The notes under the pieces are model-generated. The model was not told where the DNA came from. It ran no database searches and worked only from the letters and a program-made list of their open reading frames with translations. From contig CM041465.1 of the NCBI GenBank assembly GCA_023213395.1, positions 112,847,741-112,911,740 on the forward strand: a stretch of 64,000 nt of DNA, in the 5' to 3' direction. Below, piece after piece: positions 55,044-64,000 of the stretch; position 1 is the first letter of the stretch; each line of letters opens with the position of its first letter. The position numbers and the translations under genes are program-made. This DNA is from Cycas panzhihuaensis (lineage: Eukaryota; Cycadophyta).

Positions 55044-58007
55044 TGGAATCACATCTATGGGATGGTAACTACACTTAGTAAAGATTGAGGCAATCAACAG
55101 TAAGTTCTGGAATAGAAAATACAATCCTGCAAGTGAAGGAAACACCCACATAGGGTATTCATGCGTCAGAATGCAGGTTCAGGACCCATGAATGGTGTAT
55201 AACTTTCTCAAGGTAGCTTAGGCTTTCGGCTTGAAGGGTAAGATACATGTAAAGTATCTCAGATAACCCCAAAAGATGGAATGCTCCCACCCTTGGATGG
55301 CCAGAAGGGGAAGGGAGGCCCAACATAAGAAAGAACTCCTATGGGAAAGTGATATGGTGTGTGTAAGATAGACACAAAAGGAACTACTTAGGTTGACTTA
55401 CCTAAGGAAAGTATATGAGGGAAGGAAGTGATGGAAAAAGGCCACTTGTTACTATATGAGCGAAGGGATCTAGATCCCAACAAGGGTGACTAGAGTAGCA
55501 TGTATGAATAGGGTGTGAAGGATGTGAATGAAGGGATAATAAAATCACTCTCATTTACTTTTATAAAAGAGGAACATAAAATACTCTCTCACTCTCTTTT
55601 GTTTTTTAAATAAGAAGAGACAAAGAAATGTTTCAAACAAGCTCAAGCGTGCATGGTAGGAAATGTAAAGCTAAGGGACATTTTGCATTTGGGTAGGAGA
55701 GGAGGGAATTGTAATTCCCATAATATCATCCTTCCTATAAAGACAACATGAAACATGCATATGCAAGATGAATGTGTGTGGGTCGGTTGATTACTCTTTT
55801 CCTTTTACGTTGTTTATTATGAAAGATGATAGACCTAATAATGACAAAGGGAAAGAGCTATGAAAGGAGGAGGAGTACATATCTGAAAAGTTACCTGGCC
55901 AAAGAAGATAACTTGCCTGTATGTTGCACTTGCTCCTATATCCTTGTCTGATGCACCAATGTAGTTGAAAGGTAATGTTGAAGGGGCTTCCTTACCTTCC
56001 CCATGTAAAAGAAAAGAAAGAAAAACTAGAAAGGACAAAAGGAAACAAAGCAACTATGCGAGGAAGTAAAATGGAAAGGAGAAAGATGAAGACTTACCTA
56101 GATTGAAGCACCTCTTTATTTTCATCAACATTACGATGGAACCTACAAACACAAAGGTTGCTTTCCCCTTCTTTCAAGGGGCTTCTAGAATACCTAATAG
56201 GTGAATATATGTAGAGGAAGTAAAGTGTCAAAAAATCACAAGCGAAGTGGTGGAAACAATGCAAAATATTTAATTGAAAGCTACTTCCAAACTTATCAAC
56301 ATAAGTCACAACAAGCAATGAATGCTAGTAGTTAGCCTCATAATGGATAAACCCTTGATGTAGGTACCTCCACATTGCCTTTGAGCACAAGGGTAGTAGG
56401 TTTAGGTAGCCTATATGACAGCCAATGGTGAGAGGAATAAATAGTATAAAAGCTGGAAATGTTGTTAGTGTCACCAAAGTTGCGGTATGTAGCATGTACA
56501 GCATCAAATGAGGGAGTAGCCAAAAGTGGGATATAACACCACTAGGAGTTGGAATACCCTACTAATATAGGGCCCTCAAGGCTAGAAACAATGTAGTAAG
56601 AGGCTGCATACACTGGTTCCAGTAATAGCCTCCTTTCTGGGGTCATCGGGTGGCCCAAGGAAGATATAAGGAGGAGAAGGGGGATTGCCCCTTAGGAAGT
56701 TGGCATTGTTGGGTATGGAACCCGTCGAGTGCTTCCTTCACTCACACCTTGAGAGGCTCACCTCGTAGCCCTCTTGGAAAGACCAGAGAGATAACAGAAA
56801 GGAAATGCAATCATAAATAGAAACCACAAGGAAATACCTCCTACATAAACTAAAAGGTACTAAAAATAAAAGATGTACAGAAGAGATATTAGCTTTCAAA
56901 GGAGTTTCGAGGAGGTAAAATGAGGAAAAACATAAAGAGCTACCTGCTAGGCTGAGTGTGCTGCAGACTTACCTGAGAGCAGCGTAGGAGGAAGTTGATC
57001 TGGATGTTTGCAGGGGAATCCTTGCAAACTTGAAGAAGAAATCTGTTGAATGCATGTAGATGCAAGCATTGAATGGTATTGCTGCTTGGTGAAGCTCATT
57101 GATGAGATAAGTTCCGTGAACTTGAGTTATGGAAGGAAGAGTCTAGGTAGGATCTCAGCAGATGCAAGGCATTTCCTATAGGACGAAGCTTGTAGAGGCA
57201 ATAGAAGAGCAGGGGAAAGAGAGTTGTGAGAGATTGTTAGAGAGTGTAAGAGGAAGAAATGAGGAACTTTTTAGGCTTTATACTTAACCCTAGCCCTAAT
57301 CGAGTGATTAGGGTTAGGTTGAGACTCGAATAGCGACTAATCCATGTGGCAATTTCATGAAAAATGTGAAAATTGCCATGACGGATTTAAAAAAAATAGA
57401 AGTGGTCAGTCGCACCATGGTAGATTTTGTGGTACCATGGAAAACTTCATGGTACCATAGAATTTACCATGGTATGGGGCTAGAATCCAATAAAAAGGCA
57501 AATAAAGGTCTTGGGGGCCCTAAAAGAGGGTATCCTAGGCCTAGAAGGCCCCTCACCGTCTGTGTGGCTGGGGACAGTCCAAGTGGGCAAATGGGCTAGA
57601 CCGGATAGGGCGTTAAGAGGTAGGACTTCTAAGAAACCTATGGATGTATACAAAATATCAACCACTCATAGTGAAATGCTAAGAGTTGCGATAAGGTGAT
57701 AAAGGTGTGAGGGGATCACAAATTGGTCGATGCTCAAGGTGATGTGGAGGTGCAACAGAGGATTGTAAGGCACCATAGGATACATGCCTCATGGAGAGGT
57801 ATGTCCTGCCAGTCATCATAGGCTAAGGACATGCAGCATGATCAAGTAGCAAGATGCATGGCAATCACAAAGATGAGACACTCAACCATGCAATGAATCA
57901 AGCAACGCTTCAATCTACCTTTTGAAATGACTGAGAAGGGAGATGGGAGCATACCTATTCTTACCTGAGTCGACCTATCCATACCCATTCCCAGTATCTA
58001 GGAAACA
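55044..58007 (-). repeat. 5' LTR of element F
   Basis: This 2.96-kb LTR starts TGGAATCACATC and ends AGGAAACA on the plus strand. It pairs with 40383-43363 and carries the hairpin at 57417-57470. Confidence 0.88.
57417..57470. repeat. LTR hairpin of element F, second copy
   Basis: ATGGTAGATTTTGTGGTACC is mirrored by GGTACCATAGAATTTACCAT around a short loop. The arms have diverged from 42771-42820 but still pair well. Confidence 0.75.
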
Positions 58008-58012
58008 ATCTC

Positions 58013-59555
58013 TAAACTCCAAATGGAAAAATGTTCTCCACCTTAGCCTTCCACCTATTACACTTGATAACTAATAGTTTCCTCAATAACTTAGAGTACA
58101 CTTGTGTGGGGAGGTAACTTAAGGGGTCTTTATTGTTCCCCTTACAAAGATGGAAAATAAGGTGGTTAATTCAAGATTTATCTTATTGATATTTAAAAAT
58201 TAATATTAATTGTGGTCTTCTTTATAAATAAGGTTCTTTTTACTAAAAATTAAAAAACTTGTAAGTAAATGGAATTAAATTAAATTAAATGACATTAAAT
58301 AAAATAATTTAAAGTGTTAAAAGGGTTTGGAGAACTTTTGTTTAAGAAAGTTTAACACAAGATTATTTTCTTTATTTTTAAGAGCAAACTTACATAAAAT
58401 CAACCACAAAATATGTATGAGTTGAAATAATAGAGTAAAATTTGCTAGTAATAGTTAGTGCAATAGTGGAGCATTAATTTCATTAAAAAAACTTGAAAAA
58501 TACTCAAATAAGGATCACTCAAGTAAGTTAATTTTAGTAGCTTAAAAGTCCTACAAAATAGCTTGAACTTAATATTAAATTAATTCTAAACTGAAGAGCA
58601 TTGAATTAGCTTTTTGATGGTTCAAACCATTCAAAAAATAGATTCCTAGATTGAAAGATATAACAAAAAGAGTGAAGACACCACTTTATGGGTAAAAAAT
58701 CAAAGGAGGGGAACCTTAAGTCCTCTTGGCAAATTAGCACCTAGTCATTGCATCATAACATGTGACCAACTTCTAGCAGAAAGGGGCTTATGAATTTCAA
58801 AATTTATGAAAAATAGTTAAATCTTTTAAAATCCAAAATTATAAGAAATAACTTAATCTAGTTTCAAATCTACCCCTTTTTATAAAAAATAGGATCACAT
58901 GGGCTCAAAAAAAGATCATTGGCTAATGGGTGAAGGGGGTTGGACTTCAAATTATATCAAACTTTATAAAAAAATATAAAAATCATATTATTTTATTCCT
59001 CGAAAACTTGCACAACTTGTCTGTGCACAAGAATGGAGATTCTAAACAATTAAATTGATTAAAAAATGATAAAAAAAACTTCTAAAAAATAATCGATTAA
59101 CCTTGTATTAGCTAGTCGATCAAAATTATTTAAAAATATTTAGATTTTAATTATTAAATATATAAATAAATAATAAAAAAATTAAAATAGGTGACGTGTT
59201 TTTATAAAATTGTGAGGTAAGGGTTGATTCAAGGATAAATTTCTTGCAAATGGGTGATGAAAGTCTGAATGGTCTTCTCTACTATGTAGATGCCTCAGTC
59301 AAGATCACAATGAGAAATTATATGATGAGGTTTTAATCATCAATTTATGAGCAAGACTCTATTGAAATGAGGCCACTCTGTTGATCCTAAAGCTATAAAT
59401 AAAATCAATTGAATTAATAAAAACGACATTTGAAATATGAGCTAAAACCTCTTCAAGATTACTGGCAGCTTGCATACAATAAAAAATATTGCAAAAAACT
59501 ATTAATTCCTAGATTGAACAAGCCACATAGGTCGTATAAATCTATACATAGACAC
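58013..59555. other. AT-rich DNA, no gene seen
   Basis: This may begin with the continuation of element A's 5' LTR or flank. No coding motif is seen. It is rich in A and T runs, with one somewhat GC-richer stretch at about 58680-58800. Confidence 0.5.
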
Positions 59556-59558
59556 ACA

Positions 59559-59973
59559 GATGGATGGATAATTAAAATTCATAACAAAAATAAATAAAAT
59601 TAAATATGAGCTATATAGTAATATCAATGAGATCATATTGAATAACTCTGGAGTAGAGAAGAAGATGGCTATTACAGAGAAGGGCATGCAAGCCAGTTAA
59701 AGCTAGACATAGGTTGTAGTTTATACAAAAGAAATAAAATTAAGAAATAGATGTAAAACTTTGATAGACAGATGGATAATTAAAAACCATAATGAAAATT
59801 TAAAAAGTCAAATACAAACTATATAAGAATATCAATGAGATCACATTGAATAACTCTAGAGCGAAGAAGAAGAATACTATCATAGAGAGGGGCCACGCAG
59901 GCTAGTTAAAGTCAGACATATATTGTAGTTTGTACAAAAGCAATAATATTAAGAAATATATATAAAACTTTGA
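59559..59973. repeat. Tandem duplication, about 207-bp unit
   Basis: Two imperfect copies begin near 59559 and 59767. They share GATGGATAATTAAAA, ATCAATGAGATCA, TTGAATAACTCT, GTTAAAG and a terminal AAAACTTTGATA. They differ by scattered substitutions. Confidence 0.75.
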
Positions 59974-59994
59974 TAACCACATTGATATTATTAA

Positions 59995-59995
<1 letters not shown>

Positions 59996-60048
<53 letters not shown>

Positions 60049-60050
60049 AG
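59996..60050. repeat. AT microsatellite
   Basis: A run of AT dinucleotides of about 35 bases is followed by TTTATATTTATATATAG. Confidence 0.9.
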
Positions 60051-60140
60051 TCTTAATATAGAGAGAAATGACAATCTCCTCAAGTCGATCTTAATGCAAA
60101 TGGCATTACAAAGCTCATCATAATCTCAATGCCAAACCTA

Positions 60141-60404
60141 GCTCTGATACCAAATAAAGGAATCAAATCAGAATTGAGTGAAAGATTATAAAGCCATTAG
60201 TAATAAATTAAATAATCAACATAATATCCGTAAAATGATGGTGGTGTTTAGAAACACCTTTGGGCCATGAGGCCTATTTGAATAGGTGGGTTATTAGGCT
60301 TACCCAACATCTACTATCATTGGTATTAAAAAACACCATTAAAAAATATATGGGTAGGTCAGCTGGGGTGGCTAGAGTTTGCTCTACACCACCCAATTCT
60401 AACA
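60141..60404 (-). mobile_element. Probable orphan Copia 5' LTR with PBS
   Basis: On the minus strand TGGTATCAGAGC (60141-60152) is an exact initiator-Met PBS. Two bases upstream of it lies a roughly 250-bp segment (60155-60404) that begins TGTTAGAATTGGGTGG, a common Copia LTR start. No second LTR or coding region of this element is recognised to the left. It may be a truncated element or a solo end. Confidence 0.5.
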
Positions 60405-60457
60405 CACACTCTTAGGAATTAACCTAATAAACACTATTATGATAATGATGCATGAAC

Positions 60458-60640
60458 AAAGCACATCAAAATCCATCATTATTTCATCTATGAACATGTT
60501 CAAGATGGAGAAATTGATCTTATATATAGATTTATTGAAGAGTAAGTTGTAGATATCTTCCCCAAATCACTTGGTAAACAAAAGTTTAGAAGTCTTTAGC
60601 ATGACCTCGACATTAAGATTAATGAATTTATCATTAAGGG
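60458..60640 (+). pseudogene. Copia RNase H C-terminal fragment
   Basis: The plus strand reads HIKIHHYFIYEHVQDGEIDL, then VVDIFPKSLGKQKFRSL, the end of a Copia RNase H with one stop. A purine-rich AAGGGAGCAT at about 60635 may be the PPT, so an LTR could follow. Upstream pol of this element is not recognisable, partly because the orphan LTR lies in the way. Confidence 0.72.
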
Positions 60641-61395
60641 AGCATATTAAAATATAATAACCCATTCATATACTCTTAGTTACTTTACTCAAATAAACTA
60701 CAAATATATTTAAGTATGACTTAATGTTGTACTTCCTAGTTAAGGGTCATCACCCCACTGTAGCCTTATAATTATATAATAATATGTATGTAATATAAGG
60801 TTTAATATATGTCCACCATTTGTAAAATGATAGACATCGAGCCCTCTATAAATTAAAGCCATATCTACAATCATCTAGTTATATAGAAAGGTAGTAAGGG
60901 TTGTATATTTAGTGAGAGTCAAAACTTTGCTAAATTTTTATATTAATTATTAATTAATTTGATCTATTATTATTTTGGATTAGAGTCAATTTCTAATCTT
61001 TCAAGATATTATATTTATTTAAATATGTTCATGATATATTTGATGAATGTATATTTGTTGGATATTGAGAATAAAGATTCTAGGTGTTAGATTAATTTTA
61101 ATTTCTTTCAGTTATGAGAGATTATAGAAGGATTGATGCATTAATCTAAGGTTGGTAACATTCACCACCCAACTAACCATGTAATCTCCTTTGTTAATAA
61201 ATAATGATATTGTTACTTATATTTGAATTCTTTTATTTTTTATTTTCTCTCTCTTCTTATAAATATGATTCTATGTGATGTCTTATTGATACCATAGTGA
61301 TAAAATAATGGTGAATGTTATATGATTACTTATTTCATATTTACTATAATGACATATTGGTGGACTAAGGTCATAATTCCCTAGATATCCAATAG
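60641..61395. other. AT-rich DNA, possible LTR remnant
   Basis: This could include the 3' LTR of the preceding Copia fragment. No clear terminus or coding motif is seen. Confidence 0.4.
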
Positions 61396-61399
61396 GTAT

Positions 61400-62050
61400 C
61401 TCATCTACTTAATTACAACTTGACCTAATATCATATATGTAATTATCCTTGTATCTAGGTTTATGCCTAACCCCAAGGTGATTCATTGGTAAGCTACAAA
61501 ATGTATACTATGATATCTCAATGGGATAATTAGCTATGGATTAAGATACAAATGAATAAAATATTTTAGATTGATTAGATTTGTAGATTTTGATTAGGTA
61601 GTATCACTTGATAATAAAAGAAATATATTAATATACTCCTTCAATCTATGATTTATAATGGTTGGTTGGTGTTTAAAGAAGTAATCTATGAAATCTTTAT
61701 CAATAGTTGAAGTATGATACAAAGTTTATATTACATATACATGTGAACTAACTTGGCCTCTAATGGTGCTAAATGATAAATATAAAAAGCAAAAAGGACT
61801 CACTCAAATACTTTATGATAATCAGACTATAACATGGATGGTAAAGAACCTAGTATTCCATTAAAGAACCAAGCACATCAAACCCTAACATTACTTTATC
61901 AGAGAATTAGTATAGTAAGAAGAAATTAAATTAAGCTATTCTAAGACAAAGGATCAAGTTGTGGATATATTTACTAAAATATTTTTGAAATAAAATTTTC
62001 ACAAGTTTAAGGATAATCTTAGGAAATTTCTTAATGTATATTATGGGAGA
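61400..62050 (+). pseudogene. Copia RT-end and RNase H fragment
   Basis: The plus strand reads PNIIYVIILVSRFMPNPKVI, HW, then YLNGIISYGLRYK, FVDFD, DNQTITWMVKNLVFH, RTKHIKP, then FIRELV and DQVVDIFTKIFLK, the standard Copia order from the RT-RNase H connection to the end of RNase H. Stops and shifts are frequent. A purine stretch GGGAGAGAAAT at about 62045-62055 is followed by TTGGAATAATA, a possible PPT and LTR start. Confidence 0.78.
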
Positions 62051-62055
62051 GAAAT

Positions 62056-63055
62056 ATTGGAATAATATATATTGCATTATTATAGTATTTATAATTAATA
62101 TATATGCATAGGTTAGCTATCTTTACTGACATGTGAGCCAATTAGGAAGATTCTCATAGAGTTGACCCCTTACTATATATATGATGAAATTTATGTAAAG
62201 TGTTTATGAATACTATAGATTACTCAAAGGTTTAATCCTATCTACTCCATTTGTTTGCTCTCTTTATAAGGAAAGCATGGATCTAGGGAATAAATCACTC
62301 AAATGTATACAATATCAATGAAGAATGAAAAAAAGATGAAACAAGATATGAGAGCAAAGCTTGGAGGTGAGAATGAATAATGACTCCCTCCATGAAATTT
62401 TACCTTTCATTATTAAAGGTGAGAATTAGGGTTCTGATTTTTCTGCCTAATGACATAAACCTAAAATTACATCTAAATGCACATAAAGTGCATTTCACTA
62501 AGAGACTAATGCTAACAATATCTCCTAAGGTCACTTAATTAATCTACATAAATGACTTTGATACATTAACCTCTTTTAATCTCCCACTTAATGGTGGAAG
62601 GTCATTTTGAAAAAATCTATTCTATGAGGTCTTCATTTAAGCCTCATTATTACATTAAAATTCTAAATGACACTTTTATGGAAAAACCCTTATGGAAAAT
62701 AAAAAACCATGGACTTTTTATGATATATAGCCCTTTTTATAAATAAAAATGGCTAAGGTAGCTCTTTGATATAGTCTAATAGCCAAGAAGCTTAAATGTG
62801 TAGCTTGATATACTAAGTCTCCATATACCATTTGGTCATCCCCTATCCCCTTTTAGGTTTTCATAGATTTTGATTTTCTAAAATTAGTACTACCCTTATC
62901 TTTTCATACCTATAAGGGGTTTTCATAAATAGGATAGAGTAGAGACTTACTCTTATTCATGCATGCCTATAAGGGGTTTTCATGAATAGAATAGAGTATA
63001 ATGATTCTGTTACTATCTTCTTTGATCAATTAAAGATGGAGGCCCGAAGGTCAAG
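62056..63055. other. Non-coding DNA with a 58-bp direct repeat
   Basis: This probably holds the 3' LTR of the preceding plus-strand Copia and that of the following minus-strand Copia. A direct repeat (CCTATAAGGGGTTTTCAT) occurs at about 62909 and 62967. No coding sequence is seen. Confidence 0.45.
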
Positions 63056-63059
63056 CTAC

Positions 63060-64000
63060 CTTTGGAACTATTCAAACTTCACATTTTGTAGTAGTTTAGT
63101 GAAGATATCGGCCACTTGATATGTTATAAGATAGTATTCTAGTTGAATTGTGTCATCATGAATAAGTTCTCTAATGCTATAAACTTTTGTACTTATATGT
63201 TTGGTACGATTATGAAATATAAGACTTTTTGCTATATAGATTGCTGATTGATTACCTACATGAAGATCAATAGAACTTATTTGGGTGATATTCAATGTTT
63301 CCAATGACTTTTGAAGCCATATTACCTCCTTATTAGTCTTAGAAGTAGCAATGTATTATGCTTTGGTAGTTGAATTAATAACTATCTTCTGTTATCTGGA
63401 TCTCCATGATATTGATGTTGTTCTAAGAAATATTACATGCCCATACATAGATCGTCCTATATATTTATCTCTTACAAAGTCTGAGTCTATGTATGCAGAA
63501 ATCTTAAATTCATTATTAGGTTCATATAATAGACCAAATTTACTAGTTATCTTTAGGTATTTTAACACTTAAACTGCAGTCTACTAGTGATTCTATTCAG
63601 GATTTATCATGAATCGTATAAGAATAATGATAGAGTATGTAATATCTAGCCTTGTAATGGTAGTCTAGATGAGACTACCTATAAGTTACCTATAGAGTGT
63701 TGTGTTTGCCTCCCTAGTATCACTAATAACTGAGAGTTTGGTATTAGGGTCCATAGGTAAAGCCATTAGTCGAGAATCTTCTAACTAAAACTTAGTTAGA
63801 AGATCGTTGATGTTTTTTTTTTGGGAGAGGAAAATTTTCCCATTATTTTGTGTTACTTAAATTCCTAAGTAATGTTTCATCAAACTAAGGTTAAACAATT
63901 TGAACATTTTTCCAAGGTCTTTTTTCAGCTATCTTATTGCCTGTTCACTGTTACCCATTACTAGCATGTCATCCACAAAGATTATGAGATAAGTGACTTT
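63060..64000 (-). pseudogene. Copia reverse transcriptase and RNase H, runs off window
   Basis: On the minus strand the sequence at the window edge reads VTYLIIFVDDMLVMGNSEQA, LKKDLGKMFKL and IFLSQKKNINDLL, the catalytic FVDD region of a Copia RT. It then passes to RNase H, with LHVGNQSAIYIAKSLIFHNR, TKHISTKVYSIRELIHDDTI and ADIFTKLLQNVKFE at 63068-63304. Stops are present at about 63850 and between 63304 and 63600. The 5' part of the element lies outside. Confidence 0.82.

Larger units (their letters stand above)
40383..58007 (-). mobile_element. Element F: second giant Tat-like Ty3/Gypsy
   Basis: Element F is a 17.6-kb minus-strand element with LTRs at 40383-43363 and 55044-58007. It is collinear with C throughout: gag, protease, RT, RNase H, integrase, an antisense PMD-like gene and a second RNase H near the 3' LTR. 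Protein segments and non-coding blocks match C but with many differences, so the two are separate insertions of related subfamilies rather than a recent duplication. Nothing is nested in F. All its genes carry stops. Confidence 0.88.

Noticed and set aside
40383-58007. C and F as a recent segmental duplication
   Set aside because: They have different flanks and TSDs, different LTR lengths and extensive sequence divergence. They are separate insertions of related elements.
1-64000. tRNA, rRNA, CRISPR or organelle DNA insertions
   Set aside because: The only tRNA-like strings are 12-base primer-binding sites. No spaced identical repeats or recognisable rRNA or plastid gene segments were seen.

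Overview
The window is repeat-dense plant nuclear DNA. I see no intact host gene, tRNA, rRNA or CRISPR array. Almost everything recognisable is an LTR retrotransposon of Ty1/Copia or Ty3/Gypsy type, mostly decayed by stop codons and frameshifts. The element types (Tat-like giant Gypsy, chromodomain Gypsy, Tork-like Copia) indicate a seed plant with a large, old-repeat-rich genome. A gymnosperm is plausible but not shown.

The layout is a set of nested insertions, reconstructed from LTR pairs, target-site duplications (TSDs), primer-binding sites and polypurine tracts. A decayed minus-strand Copia, element A, is split into an integrase part (about 2300-2979) and a gag-protease part (about 38518-40030). 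Into it went element B (2980-38512, plus strand, perfect 5-bp TSD CTAGT). B has LTRs, a PBS and a PPT but only a short gag-like ORF, plus a fragment of the host exocyst gene EXO84B. Into B's gag ORF went element C (8459-37654, minus strand), a giant Tat-like Gypsy of about 17.6 kb of its own sequence. C received element D (11188-17580, chromodomain Gypsy) inside its 3' LTR and element E (17918-23103, Tork-like Copia) in its 3' untranslated part. A second giant element, F (40383-58007), related to C but clearly diverged, lies to the right near or in the 5' part of A.

C and F share an unusual plan. In the sense (minus) direction the order is LTR, gag, protease, RT, RNase H, integrase, then a spliced gene on the opposite strand, then a second cellular-type RNase H, then LTR. 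The antisense gene has a TATA box, an 8-codon first exon, a phase-0 intron of about 470 bp, a long exon encoding a plant-mobile-domain-like region, a phase-1 intron of about 112 bp and a coiled-coil exon. TATA spacing, exon 1 length, intron phases and the terminal stop all agree between C and F, although both copies are now broken. This is the most interesting system in the window.

From 58 kb to the end there is AT-rich DNA with a tandem duplication, a microsatellite, a probable orphan Copia LTR with PBS, two plus-strand Copia RNase H ends and a minus-strand Copia RT-RNase H that runs off the window. The first 2.1 kb, the leader of B and 58.0-59.5 kb hold no recognised gene.
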